A stretch of 64,000 nucleotides of DNA, from assembly GCA_018432615.1 (NCBI GenBank), contig JAHDSQ010000016.1:28898-92897 (forward strand), in the 5' to 3' direction. The translations under genes and the position numbers were made by a program. The notes under the pieces are model-generated. The model was not told the DNA's origin. It saw only the letters and a list, made by a program, of their open reading frames with translations, and ran no database searches. Below are positions 25,508-34,004 of this stretch, piece after piece. The stretch's first letter is position 1. Each line of letters begins with the position of its first letter. Source of the stretch: Clostridia bacterium (GTDB taxonomy: Bacteria > Bacillota > Peptococcia > DRI-13 > SM3-B62).

Positions 25508-27073
25508 CTAAAAAATAAGCAGACCGCGTTTGTCATAGACACTCTCGCCATTGTCGTTTCCGCAACGAATCGCACGGTCGAGTGCCATAATCGTTGCCAC
25601 AGCGCCATCGATTTTTTCAGTTGACTTTTCTTTATCTGCCTTAATATTGCCTGCAGGGTCGGTGCGGATAAAGATGTTGTCCATCATCCAGCGAAGAACA
25701 GGATGACCGCCATGAGCAATTTTTTGTTCTAGTGTCAGTTTCATCAATTCTTTTGTGGGTGGAGACATATCCTTAAAGCCTTGCCCAAAAGGCACGACTG
25801 TAAAGCCAAGACCTTCAAGGTTCTGCACCATCTGTACAGCCCCCCAGCGGTCAAAGGCTATTTCACGGATGTTATATTTTGTACCGAGTTCCTCGATAAA
25901 GGCTTCGATGAAACCGTAATGCACAACATTGCCTTCAGTTGTTTTGAGGAAACCCTGCTTCTGCCATAAATCATAATTCACATGGTCACGTCGAACACGC
26001 AAATCAATGTTGTCCTCCGGCATCCAGAAAAACGGCAAAACAGTGTATTTATCATCCTCATCGAGCGGCGGAAAGACCAGCACGAAGGCTGTGATATCAG
26101 TGGAAGAGGAGAGGTCAAGCCCACCATAGCAAACACGCCCTTGCAGGGCTTCCGGGTCAACGGCGAAAGCACAGGCATCCCATTTATCCATTGGCATCCA
26201 GCGTACAGACTGTTTTACCCACTGGTTCAACCGGAGTTGCCGGAAGCTGTTCTCCTCAGCCGGATTTTGCTTTGCACTCTCACAAGCTGCCTTTACCTTG
26301 TCTAATCCTATTGTGATGCCAAGAGAGGGGTTTGCTTTTTTCCATACTTTTGGATCCGTCCAGTCATCCGTTTCCGCAGCCCCAAAGATTACAGGATAAA
26401 ATGTTGGATCCGTCTTGCGTCCTGATAGAATATCCAGTGCCTTTTGATGCACTTCATAACAGATGGAGTTCGTATTGTCGCCAGCAGTTGTAATCAAAAA
26501 ATATAGTGGCTGCATTCGGGCATCTCCGCTACCTTTGGTCATCACGTCAAAGAGCTTTCTATTAGGCTGTGTATGCAATTCATCGAAAATAACCCCGTGG
26601 GTATTGAATCCATGCTTATTTGCCACGTCCGCAGAGAGCACCTGATAAGTACTCTCCGTGGGCATATATACAAGGGTTTTTGTCGATTCAGTTATCTTAA
26701 CCCGCTTTGTTAATGCCGGTGATTTACGCACCATCGCCACAGCAACCTCAAACACAATCTTTGCTTGGTTCTTATCCGAAGCACAGCTATATACCTTAGC
26801 GCGCTGTTCGCCATCGCCACAAGTCAACAAAAGTGCAACTGCCGCGGCAAGCTCTGACTTTCCATTCTTTTTTGGTATTTCGATATATGCTGTATTAAAC
26901 TGACGGTAGCCGTTTGGCTTCAGAACACCAAACACATCTCGAATGATTTGTTCCTGCCAATCAATAAGTTCAAAAGGCCGACCGTCCCATATGCCGCTGG
27001 TATGACGTAAGGCCTGAATGAAAGCGACAGCATAGTCGGCGGCTTCCTTGCAGTAAACGGAATCCTTCATCAT
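25508..27073 (-). CDS. Terminase large subunit
   Basis: ATPase/nuclease that packages phage DNA. Walker A-like PKKNGKSE lies at about 67-74 and Walker B VIFDELH at about 161-167; a C-terminal RNase H-like nuclease contains GLDLSSSTDITAF and FDRWGAVQM. Length from ATG 27073 is 521 residues. There is no ribosome binding site before this ATG, and the frame stays open upstream with KLKKYTPTRF, which looks like genuine terminase N-terminus. AAAGGAGG stands 8 bases before an in-frame ATA at 27109, so the natural start may be that ATA. Confidence 0.93.
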   Translation of the reverse strand: MMKDSVYCKEAADYAVAFIQALRHTSGIWDGRPFELIDWQEQIIRDVFGVLKPNGYRQFNTAYIEIPKKNGKSELAAAVALLLTCGDGEQRAKVYSCASDKNQAKIVFEVAVAMVRKSPALTKRVKITESTKTLVYMPTESTYQVLSADVANKHGFNTHGVIFDELHTQPNRKLFDVMTKGSGDARMQPLYFLITTAGDNTNSICYEVHQKALDILSGRKTDPTFYPVIFGAAETDDWTDPKVWKKANPSLGITIGLDKVKAACESAKQNPAEENSFRQLRLNQWVKQSVRWMPMDKWDACAFAVDPEALQGRVCYGGLDLSSSTDITAFVLVFPPLDEDDKYTVLPFFWMPEDNIDLRVRRDHVNYDLWQKQGFLKTTEGNVVHYGFIEAFIEELGTKYNIREIAFDRWGAVQMVQNLEGLGFTVVPFGQGFKDMSPPTKELMKLTLEQKIAHGGHPVLRWMMDNIFIRTDPAGNIKADKEKSTEKIDGAVATIMALDRAIRCGNDNGESVYDKRGLLIF

Positions 27074-27123
27074 AAAACGAGTTGGTGTGTATTTCTTTAG
27101 TTTTTGTATATCAGCCGCCTCCT

Positions 27124-27227
27124 TTCAAAATGGCATAAAAAATGACCTGCCACAGGCAAGCCTTCTAAAAATGTCTGCACGAGAGACAGCCCCTTTCGGG
27201 GTGTTCTCGGCTGTTTTCTATTTTAGG
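27124..27227 (-). other. Structured gap between small phage genes and TerL
   Basis: About 100 bases without a supported gene. On the minus strand CCCC-GAAA-GGGG forms a small tetraloop hairpin (27192-27203) and CCTG-TGG-CAGG with a following CATTTTTT (about 27142-27157) resembles a weak terminator. A terminator here would separate the small genes from terL, which might then need its own promoter. Confidence 0.35.
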
Positions 27228-27392
27228 TTAGGGTTTTTCCGTTAGTTCGCCATCCACTAAAATATATCGGTGTTCGCATCCCTGCGCGTCCTTGGCGATA
27301 ATCCGCAACTCTCCGTTTTCAAAAGCGTTGTAAACCTTCACGAAAGTGTATCCGTCGCCAAGCTGCTCGTCGATGAGTTTTCGGTAGTCCAT
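27228..27392 (-). CDS. Small phage protein, 54 residues
   Basis: A complete small gene: ATG at 27392, with AAAGGAG 5 bases upstream, open to TAA at 27230-27228. The product begins MDYRKLIDEQLGDGYTFV and has a compact alpha/beta look (LRIIAKDAQG, YILVDGEL). No family is recognised. Its ribosome binding site is better than most in the region, and codon use resembles neighbouring phage genes, so it is probably real. Confidence 0.7.
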   Translation of the reverse strand: MDYRKLIDEQLGDGYTFVKVYNAFENGELRIIAKDAQGCEHRYILVDGELTEKP

Positions 27393-27420
27393 GTTTTTCT
27401 CCTTTCTTTTAATGTTTGGC

Positions 27421-27633
27421 TTAATCGAGGTTCACAAGACCGTTTTTGTGCTGCGAGACCTCGGCGGGATTAATATCGACCGGCTCGCACATGGCTGCGC
27501 TTGCAAGCCATTTGGTGCCGTCGTTCCAAAGCGGGCGGAGTATTGGGTCGCCCGTGACTTCATGGAAACCGACGATCTTGGCGAGAATGCCGTGGTTGCG
27601 AACCGTCTGGTTCAGATGAAGTTGGTTTGTCAT
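27421..27633 (-). CDS. Small phage protein, 70 residues
   Basis: ATG 27633 is fixed by TAAGGAGGA upstream. The product (starts MTNQLHLNQTVRN) has no known domain. It lies among small genes between the methyltransferase block and the terminase. Its leader contains a 37-bp sequence also found before the gene at 28000-28689, which suggests shared regulation of the two. Confidence 0.68.
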   Translation of the reverse strand: MTNQLHLNQTVRNHGILAKIVGFHEVTGDPILRPLWNDGTKWLASAAMCEPVDINPAEVSQHKNGLVNLD

Positions 27634-27670
27634 GTTGATGTCCTCCTTATAGTGTGTTTTCCCTTGCGGT

Positions 27671-27707
27671 AGGTTACATATAGCCATAGAAAACACAGCA
27701 TAGCAAG
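27671..27707 (-). repeat. Leader repeat, copy B
   Basis: Matches 28718-28754 at 27 of 37 positions without gaps, same orientation. Shared blocks are GCCATA and ATAGCAAG (plus strand). Each copy lies within about 65 bases upstream of a small minus-strand phage gene. It may be a shared promoter or an RNA leader. Confidence 0.5.
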
Positions 27708-27785
27708 GCAATTACACGATATAAATCGGCATATACTACACAATCTTTGTTGCTCGTAAAACTACTGTAATTGTGTATTTTTCAA

Positions 27786-28010
27786 TTAAATTTTCCGGCA
27801 TATATCCTCGCCATATACGATATGAAGCGTGCTGCCGTTGTCCCATGAAACCATTATGCTTCCAATGTCATCCACACCCGTGACCGTTCCTTTAGTGCCA
27901 ATAGGAGGAGCTTGTATGTCATCCATTTTTATCAGTTCCACACGGCACCCGACGGGATATTGAGCGCGGATACGTTCGACGGTTTCTCTTGAAGGAAATC
28001 TATTGCTCAT
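27786..28010 (-). CDS. DUF4314-like small protein
   Basis: Protein of 74 residues with the SH3-like DUF4314 pattern: YPVGCRVELIKMDD, GTKGTVTGVDDIGSIMVSWDNGSTL. It is common in clostridial phages and conjugative elements, with no established function. ATG 28010 follows AAAGGTGG by 8 bases and overlaps the end of the preceding gene by 11 bases. Confidence 0.8.
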   Translation of the reverse strand: MSNRFPSRETVERIRAQYPVGCRVELIKMDDIQAPPIGTKGTVTGVDDIGSIMVSWDNGSTLHIVYGEDICRKI

Positions 28011-28689
28011 CACCTGTACCACCTTTCGGATTTTTGAATGCGCTGCTGCCGGGGAGGTTTTTCAGCAGGATTTTTCTGCTAACCTTGTATTCGTCACCAA
28101 TAAAGCCGAGGGAGAGCAGCCAGCAGCGCATGGCGTACTTTGGATTATCAACCTCACGTTCTTTGGCACTGACTCGCTGCTTTTCTTTTGCCGTTTCACA
28201 GAGCTTCGTTATTAGTGTGGTATAAGTGTGAACCGAATCGCTGTCTAAGTTTCCTTTAAACCACGGGAATCGGAGAGTGTTTTCTGTCTGCTGAATGGGC
28301 AAATCGGGGGCACCTAATGCTGCCTTGAGTAGCGATTCCTTTGCGGTGACCAGTTTAGCAAGGTTATCAAGCTTTTCAGGAGTGAAGCCCGTCAGCGGCA
28401 TCTCAATAACAAGCTCGTCGCCATCATTAGTGTCACTGCCGTCCTTTTCTGCTTCAAAGCCCAACTCATGCAGCCGCTCTATTAGCTTTTCGATTTCCAC
28501 GCTATCACTACGGTTATCAAAGACAACGGTGCCGTCTTTATCAACAGTGAAATAATCAATCTCGTAAGCGAAGCTCGGTGCACCCAAATATTTAGGTTCG
28601 GCTTCCAAAATATCGCCCATTGCCCGAACGAGACGCTTGCGCTCGTCGCCGATAACGTTATATCGGACTACAAATGTGTTATGTTCCAT
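28000..28689 (-). CDS. Phage protein of the clostridial 'virulence protein' family
   Basis: Protein of 229 residues starting MEHNTFVVRYNVIGDERKRLV. Such proteins are commonly labelled virulence-related in databases, but no function is established. Recognisable segments are KYLGAPSFAYEID, LRFPWFKGNLDSD and YAMRCWLLSLGFIGDEYK. ATG 28689 has AAAGGCGG upstream; an earlier start at 28734 lacks one. The leader holds copy A of a repeated sequence. It overlaps the DUF4314 gene. Confidence 0.72.
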   Translation of the reverse strand: MEHNTFVVRYNVIGDERKRLVRAMGDILEAEPKYLGAPSFAYEIDYFTVDKDGTVVFDNRSDSVEIEKLIERLHELGFEAEKDGSDTNDGDELVIEMPLTGFTPEKLDNLAKLVTAKESLLKAALGAPDLPIQQTENTLRFPWFKGNLDSDSVHTYTTLITKLCETAKEKQRVSAKEREVDNPKYAMRCWLLSLGFIGDEYKVSRKILLKNLPGSSAFKNPKGGTGDEQ

Positions 28690-28717
28690 ACATTTACCGC
28701 CTTTCTGCGTTCTACGC

Positions 28718-28754
28718 AGGTCATATAGAGCCATAAAATCTGTAGAATAGCAAG
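28718..28754 (-). repeat. Leader repeat, copy A, with a palindrome
   Basis: Partner of the sequence at 27671-27707 (27/37 identical). It overlaps a perfect 10-bp inverted repeat CTGTAGAATA / TATTCTACAG (28740-28767), which runs into the last codons of the upstream methyltransferase gene. The next gene starts about 30 bases downstream on the minus strand. Confidence 0.5.
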
Positions 28755-28756
28755 CG

Positions 28757-29986
28757 TTATTCTACAGACTTTTTGACATCTCTATATGCAGTTTTTTGTG
28801 TATCGCGCATAAGGTAAACGTCGGTATCTGAGCCTTTTTGCTCTATGTACCGTTTCACGATAACATCGGCATAGCGCTCATCCAACTCGATCATATAGCA
28901 AATGCGTCCCGTCTTCTCACAGGCAATGAGAGTGCTGCCGCTGCCGCCGAACGGGTCAAGCACAATGTTGTTTGTCAGCGAGCTGTTCATAATTGGATAG
29001 GCGCACAGTGCCACAGGTTTCATAGTAGGATGATGTTTGCTTTTGGTTGGCCGGTCAAAATTCCATGTCGTGCGCTGTTTACGGTCGGCATACCAGTTGT
29101 GACCGGCTGTTGGCTTCCAGCCTACTAGAATAGGTTCATGGTTGTATTGATAATCGCAGCGCCCCAAGACCGGTGTATTCTTTATCCATATACAAGTCTG
29201 ATGACAGAAGAAGCCTGCTTCGGTAAATGCTGTCCTGAAGTTGACTGTCTCACGATCAGCGTGGAAAACATAAATGCCGCCACCGTCTACCAACGCATCA
29301 AACATACACCGATATGCTGAGAGCAAGAATTCATGGAACTTGGTACTTTCCATATTGTCATTTTTCAGTTTTCCTGCAGTGCCTTTATAGTCCACGTTGT
29401 ATGGCGGGTCCGTAATCACGAGATTTACTTGCTGACCGTCCAGCAGCTTTTTATATGTTTCCGCTTTTGTAGCATCGCCGCAGATAAGGCGGTGCCGTCC
29501 AAGCAGCCATATGTCTCCCTGCTTGGAAACTGGTGTTTCAGGTAATGGCTCGTCAAAATCATCCTCTTTGATACCTCCGACTATACTATCCCTGAATAAC
29601 GCATCCATCTCTGCAGCATCGAAACCCGTAAGAGATACATCAAAGCCACTTGCACCGATATCCTTCAAAAGGTCGGTCAAAAGCGGGATATCGAACTCGC
29701 CAGATATCTTGTTGAGCGCCACATTTAAGGCTTTTTCCTTTTGCTCATCGATGTCCAGCACCACGCAATCCACAACGGTATATCCGAGTGCCACCAATAC
29801 CTTGTACCGTTGATGGCCACCGACAATATTGCCCGTGCGTTTATTCCATATGATAGGCTCAACATAACCGAACTCCTCAATGGAGCGGCGTAGCTTTTCA
29901 TATTCAGCATCACCGGGTTTAAGGTCTTTTCGCGGATTGTATGCTGAAGGGTTTAACTTCTCAATTGATAATTTCTGTATATCCAT
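28757..29986 (-). CDS. ParB-N / DNA N6-adenine methyltransferase fusion
   Basis: Protein of 409 residues. The N-terminal ParB/Srx-like domain (about 1-110) has PSAYNPRKDLKPGD, GGHQRYKVL. A beta-class DNA methyltransferase follows, with motif IV TDPPYNVDYKG and a SAM-binding FxGxG motif as LDPFGGSGS near the C-terminus. It methylates adenine or possibly cytosine N4 in phage or host DNA, most likely to resist restriction. Start ATG 29986 has GGAGGTATGAT before it, 1 base past the stop of its paralogue. The two probably arose by duplication. Confidence 0.88.
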   Translation of the reverse strand: MDIQKLSIEKLNPSAYNPRKDLKPGDAEYEKLRRSIEEFGYVEPIIWNKRTGNIVGGHQRYKVLVALGYTVVDCVVLDIDEQKEKALNVALNKISGEFDIPLLTDLLKDIGASGFDVSLTGFDAAEMDALFRDSIVGGIKEDDFDEPLPETPVSKQGDIWLLGRHRLICGDATKAETYKKLLDGQQVNLVITDPPYNVDYKGTAGKLKNDNMESTKFHEFLLSAYRCMFDALVDGGGIYVFHADRETVNFRTAFTEAGFFCHQTCIWIKNTPVLGRCDYQYNHEPILVGWKPTAGHNWYADRKQRTTWNFDRPTKSKHHPTMKPVALCAYPIMNSSLTNNIVLDPFGGSGSTLIACEKTGRICYMIELDERYADVIVKRYIEQKGSDTDVYLMRDTQKTAYRDVKKSVE

Positions 29987-29987
29987 A

Positions 29988-31286
29988 TCATACCTCCAGC
30001 TTTACAGCAGTCCCACCGGTGAATGTTTCCCAGCGCTTTACGATGAGATCACAGTAGACCGGCGAAATCTCCATCGCATAGCACCTGCGTTCGGTCTGTT
30101 CACAGGCGATGAGCGTCGTTCCACAGCCCGCGAAAGGTTCAAGTACCACACCGCCACGGTCAGAATGCATTTTAATGCATCGCCACGGCAACTCGACAGG
30201 AAACATAGCAGGGTGATCTTTATTGGCTCGCACAGTAGATATTTCCCAAATTCCGGCATAGCCCCAGTTTTTACGCTCATCCTTGGTGAGCCGCTTCACA
30301 AACTTATAGGAATGGCCGGCGAATGCCGAAACCCAAGCAAACTCTTGGTCGTTGTATTCATCAGTTTCCTGCGCAGCCAGCGCCGTGATATATTCGTACT
30401 GCTGCACCGGTTTATTTGTCACAAGGTGATAGGGTGAATTACCGAAATTCATGCCTTGCTTTTTCCAAATGCGAATCCAGATAGGACGAAAGCCGTTGTC
30501 AGCAAATAGTCCAATGCTATACATTTCGGTTGGTTCAATAAACTGGGTACCTGTGGCATATAGGTCTCCGATGTTCCAACAGACAATGTCTGCGTTTTTA
30601 CAGATGTTCTTTATAGCGGGGCGCATCGTTTCAAACCACGGTTCGATCCCGGCTTTTTCATATTCTTTTCCAACGCCGTATGGAGGAGAGGTAACTGCGC
30701 ACTGAGCGTGGGCACCGTCCATCAGATGGTCGAAATCCACCTCGATGGTACTGTCGCCGCACAAAAGCCGATGCTGTCCAAGCAGCCAGATATCTCCTGT
30801 ATGAGTTCGTGTTTCGCCAACAGCTTCAATGGCTTCCTTTTCTTTGTCTACGTCGAAGTCATCCTGTATAGCTTCCTTCGAGTAAAATTTATTTAGGAGT
30901 GCGTCTACTTCGTCAGCATCAAAACCTGTAAGAGATACGTCAAATGTAGATGCGTCAAACTCTGCCATGAGCGATGCCAGCTTTGCTTCGTCCCAATCGC
31001 CCTGTATTTTATTAAGTGCAAGGTTAAGTGCTTTTTCACGTTTGTCATCAAGCTCAACAATCACGCAGTCGATTTCCGTCTGCCCAAGGTCGAGTAGCAC
31101 TTTCAACCGCTGGTGACCTCCAACCACGTTACCGGTGGTCTTATTCCAGATGATCGGTTCCACATAACCGAACTCCGCAATAGAGCGCTTGAGCTTTTCG
31201 TATTCCTTGTCACCTGGCTTCAGGTCTTTTCGAGGGTTATATGCAGCTGGATCGAGCTTTGCCGCGGGTATCTTTTCAATCAGCAT
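29988..31286 (-). CDS. ParB-N / DNA methyltransferase fusion, second copy
   Basis: Protein of 432 residues, paralogue of the downstream enzyme. The N-terminal domain is nearly the same (LDPAAYNPRKDLKPGDKEYEKL). The methyltransferase part has motif IV TSPPYGVGKEYEKAG and LEPFAGCGT. TSPPY, as opposed to DPPY, is more often seen in N4-cytosine enzymes, so the two may modify different bases or sites. The gene overlaps metK by 11 bases. Both stand downstream of a SAM synthetase gene, so the phage encodes both the donor and the transferases. Confidence 0.88.
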   Translation of the reverse strand: MLIEKIPAAKLDPAAYNPRKDLKPGDKEYEKLKRSIAEFGYVEPIIWNKTTGNVVGGHQRLKVLLDLGQTEIDCVIVELDDKREKALNLALNKIQGDWDEAKLASLMAEFDASTFDVSLTGFDADEVDALLNKFYSKEAIQDDFDVDKEKEAIEAVGETRTHTGDIWLLGQHRLLCGDSTIEVDFDHLMDGAHAQCAVTSPPYGVGKEYEKAGIEPWFETMRPAIKNICKNADIVCWNIGDLYATGTQFIEPTEMYSIGLFADNGFRPIWIRIWKKQGMNFGNSPYHLVTNKPVQQYEYITALAAQETDEYNDQEFAWVSAFAGHSYKFVKRLTKDERKNWGYAGIWEISTVRANKDHPAMFPVELPWRCIKMHSDRGGVVLEPFAGCGTTLIACEQTERRCYAMEISPVYCDLIVKRWETFTGGTAVKLEV

Positions 31287-32439
31287 ATTTCTCAGCCGCC
31301 TTTCTTAACTCCTTATAACAATCCACGTTTTCCCACGGAAAGAGACAGGAATTGAAATGACCATATGTCGCCGTGCTTTCATATATGGCTGTACGTAAAC
31401 GTAGCTTTTCAATGATAGCGGCAGGACGCAAATTAAAGACTTCTTGCACAATCAAGGTAAGCTGCTCATCTGTCAGCTTGCTTGTTCCAAATGAAGTGAC
31501 CGCTACTGCCACGGGACTTGCCTTACCGATGGCATAAGAAAGAGCGACCTCGCATCTTTCAGCTAAGTCGCTCCACACAATGTTCTTCGCGATATACCGT
31601 GCCATATATGCGCCGCTGCGGTCAACCTTCGTCGGATCTTTGCCGCAAAGGGCTCCGCCGCCGTGTGACGCAAGACCACCATAAGTATCCACCATGATTT
31701 TTCTGCCCGTCAGTCCTGTGTCAGCAGCGGGGCCGCCCTCTACGAAATGTCCACTGGGGTTAATGAGTATTTCGGTATCATCGTCCATTGGGAAATCCTC
31801 AAAGCATTGCCACAAGACATTATTCATAATATCCGTGCGCAGCTGCTCCTGCGTTTTATTCGCCTCATGCTGGACAGAAATCACCACAGCTTTCACACGT
31901 TTGGGTTTACCATCTTCATATTCGACAGTAACCTGACACTTGCCGTCCGGTAGAATGCCTTTGATGAGTTTACCTTCGCGGCATTCATCAATGCGCTTGG
32001 CAATGCGATGCGAGAGTACCAGCGGCAAAGGCAAATACTCTCGCGTTTCCTTTGTTGCGTACCCGTATACTGTGCCTTGGTCACCTGCGCCGACAGATCC
32101 GTAAGGATCGCATATGCCGTTTCGCGCTTCAATTGCCGTATCCACACCGGCTGCGATATCCGCACTCTGTCGGTGAACGAATACGAACACAGTAAACTTC
32201 CAAGGATTATACCCGACCTCGCGCAGGACATTCCGCACGATAAACCGAATATCCACTTTTTCGCTACAGGTGATTTCGCCCGCTACGATAATTTTGCCCT
32301 TAGTCGCCATAACCTCGCAAGCTACACGAGAAGCTCTGTCCTTTCTGAGACAAGCATCCAAGATATTGTCGGCAATCAGATCGCAGAGCTTATCCGGATG
32401 CCCTTTGCATACACTTTCTGCTGTTTTGTAAGTTGTCAT
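31276..32439 (-). CDS. metK: S-adenosylmethionine synthetase
   Basis: Protein of 387 residues, the usual length. It makes SAM from methionine and ATP. Conserved elements are AESVCKGHPDKLCD (N-terminal ATP/Mg site), GAGDQGTVYGYA, and GGLASHGGGALCGKDPTKVDRSGAY, all complete. It is moderately divergent from chromosomal MetK, as expected of a phage copy. ATG 32439 follows GGAGGAA. It lies between terS and two methyltransferase genes that overlap or abut it, so it probably supplies SAM for phage DNA methylation. Confidence 0.95.
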   Translation of the reverse strand: MTTYKTAESVCKGHPDKLCDLIADNILDACLRKDRASRVACEVMATKGKIIVAGEITCSEKVDIRFIVRNVLREVGYNPWKFTVFVFVHRQSADIAAGVDTAIEARNGICDPYGSVGAGDQGTVYGYATKETREYLPLPLVLSHRIAKRIDECREGKLIKGILPDGKCQVTVEYEDGKPKRVKAVVISVQHEANKTQEQLRTDIMNNVLWQCFEDFPMDDDTEILINPSGHFVEGGPAADTGLTGRKIMVDTYGGLASHGGGALCGKDPTKVDRSGAYMARYIAKNIVWSDLAERCEVALSYAIGKASPVAVAVTSFGTSKLTDEQLTLIVQEVFNLRPAAIIEKLRLRTAIYESTATYGHFNSCLFPWENVDCYKELRKAAEKYAD

Positions 32440-32457
32440 TTCACATTCCTCCGTTTA

Positions 32458-33012
32458 TTATAGTGCGCCCCGACGGGCATTGAGCAACTTTTCCATTGCA
32501 TCGTCTTGAGGTGTTACACCGCGATATTCTGTTGTGCAGTTTTCCCGTACCACCTGATAAATCTGGAACCAGATGTTGTTGGCCTGCTTCATGAAATTTT
32601 GAGACATTGAAACATAGGGGGACGGAATAGCATTGCCGGTGGTGGGGTGCTTAGCAAGGAAGCCAAACTCGCTGATTGCCTGCTCGCACTGGATCCACCG
32701 TGCCACACTCTGAGCGTATTGTTCGATAAGCTGAGTGGTTACTAACTGTGCGCACCCTCGCTCCTTGAGCCATTGCCATGTATTGTTGAAAATCTCCGCC
32801 GCCAGTGTTGTGGAACCGTCTTTCTGTTTCGCGCTAAGATAGCCTCTTGGTTTTGGCATTGATTCTCCGGTAAGCTCCGTCATGTCTGTAAAGTCCATGA
32901 TGGTCAACTTTCGATTACCGGGATTGCCATCTAAAATTTTGTCGGCGAGAGCTTTCTTTTTTTGCCCTGAGCCGATTCTTGCACCACCTCTGTTGGTGCC
33001 GTCTTTTGCCAT
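32458..33012 (-). CDS. Terminase small subunit (P27 family)
   Basis: Protein of 184 residues from ATG 33012, chosen for AAGGAG 10 bases upstream; a GTG at 33021 is also in frame. It starts MAKDGTNRGGARIGSGQKKK, typical of P27-type small terminases, and has the helical segment ARWIQCEQAISEFGFLAKHP and the family ending. It recognises the packaging site for the large subunit. An HNH endonuclease gene precedes it; in HK97-like phages the HNH protein assists the terminase. Confidence 0.9.
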   Translation of the reverse strand: MAKDGTNRGGARIGSGQKKKALADKILDGNPGNRKLTIMDFTDMTELTGESMPKPRGYLSAKQKDGSTTLAAEIFNNTWQWLKERGCAQLVTTQLIEQYAQSVARWIQCEQAISEFGFLAKHPTTGNAIPSPYVSMSQNFMKQANNIWFQIYQVVRENCTTEYRGVTPQDDAMEKLLNARRGAL

Positions 33013-33105
33013 ATTTATCACACTCCTTCCTGATGGGGGATATTAGCTGTTTGAAACTGCGATTTCTCGCACGAAGCCCCACGCCGTTGTCCGTTTTTAA
33101 TAGCT

Positions 33106-33471
33106 TTAGAGATCTGACCGCCCCCACCTGTCGCCGCTCTCTGCAGTAATGCGTGAATGACACGACTTGCACAGCGACATGAGATTACTCACATCATTTG
33201 TTCCTCCGTGACTGAGCGGGAGAATATGATGTACCTCTTCAGCGGGGGTTAAGCGATCAGCTTTTTTACACTCCTCACATAGCGGGTGAGCCTTGATGTA
33301 ACGGTCGCGTATGCGTTTCCATGCACGACCATATCTTTTGTTGGTTTCAGGCTCGCGCTGGAAATGATTATAGTGGCGCGTTGCCTGCCGTTGATGTTCC
33401 ACACAATACAAACCATCCGTCAGTTTTGGACAACTGGGGTATCGACACGGCCGCTTTGGTTTCTTTGGCAT
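33106..33471 (-). CDS. HNH endonuclease, packaging-associated
   Basis: Protein of 121 residues. An N-terminal zinc-type CRYPSCPKLTDGLYC segment precedes an HNH nuclease motif: HPLCEECKK, EVHHILPLSHGG, NLMSLCKSCHSRIT, with all metal ligands present. Position directly before terS, as the first late gene after a terminator, matches phage HNH proteins needed for terminase cutting. ATG 33471 has AAGGAGGTGACC upstream. Confidence 0.93.
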   Translation of the reverse strand: MPKKPKRPCRYPSCPKLTDGLYCVEHQRQATRHYNHFQREPETNKRYGRAWKRIRDRYIKAHPLCEECKKADRLTPAEEVHHILPLSHGGTNDVSNLMSLCKSCHSRITAESGDRWGRSDL

Positions 33472-33492
33472 AGGGTCACCTCCTTGGGCATA

Positions 33493-33523
33493 ACAAAAGC
33501 CCCGGGGGATTTTCCCTCGAGGC
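33493..33523 (-). terminator. Rho-independent terminator between early and late regions
   Basis: On the minus strand GCCTCGAGGG pairs with CCCCCGGGGC (one mismatch, one G-U) around a short A-rich loop, followed by TTTTGTT. It lies about 65 bases past the late regulator stop and just before the HNH gene, dividing early from late genes. Confidence 0.75.
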
Positions 33524-33587
33524 TCTGTTGGATTCTGGTATCCTAAGTATATACTATCACAAAGGGCTACATGACAAACAGTGACAT

Positions 33588-34004
33588 TTACTGCTGAGTT
33601 TGCGGAACTGTAATGTTTTCTATTGCTTCATCGTGAAGTCGGTATACATGGCGCACATTATAACCCATATCAACAGCTATCTGCTCCCAAGTCTTGAAGC
33701 AGAGGTAGCGCAGCTCCAGAAGCGTCTGATGCTCTGTATTATTCACGGTTTTGATGAGCCTGACTATCTCGCGCTTCAGGTCAACGAGCCGATTGATGTC
33801 ACGGTTGATTTCCGCTTGCAGGTCGATAATCTTTGCCACAGCATCGGCCATCGTTGATGTGCTACGATTTGGATTGCGAGGCATGCCCGTTAGGGTGTAG
33901 GTGCATTTCGTAGCCAGTTCATTTAGCGAAGCAATCTGCTCTAGCTTGGAATTTATACGCTGGTCGAGCCTGTATGCCTGCCCGAGATATGCTTTAACAG
34001 TCAT
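33588..34004 (-). CDS. DUF1492/ArpU-like late transcription regulator
   Basis: Protein of 138 residues with an N-terminal coiled coil and a C-terminal sigma-70 region 4-like HTH (LELRYLCFKTWEQIAVDMGYNVRHVYRLHDEA). This is the DUF1492 family, whose position at the end of the early region suggests it turns on late genes, like ArpU or RinA. The ATG has GGAGGTGATGG upstream and overlaps the preceding gene. A terminator and the late operon follow. Confidence 0.85.
   Translation of the reverse strand: MTVKAYLGQAYRLDQRINSKLEQIASLNELATKCTYTLTGMPRNPNRSTSTMADAVAKIIDLQAEINRDINRLVDLKREIVRLIKTVNNTEHQTLLELRYLCFKTWEQIAVDMGYNVRHVYRLHDEAIENITVPQTQQ

Noticed and set aside
28740..28767. Perfect 10-bp inverted repeat as a terminator of the methyltransferase gene
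   Set aside because: It overlaps the coding end of the gene and is followed by ATTTTATGG, not a run of T, so a terminator call is weak.
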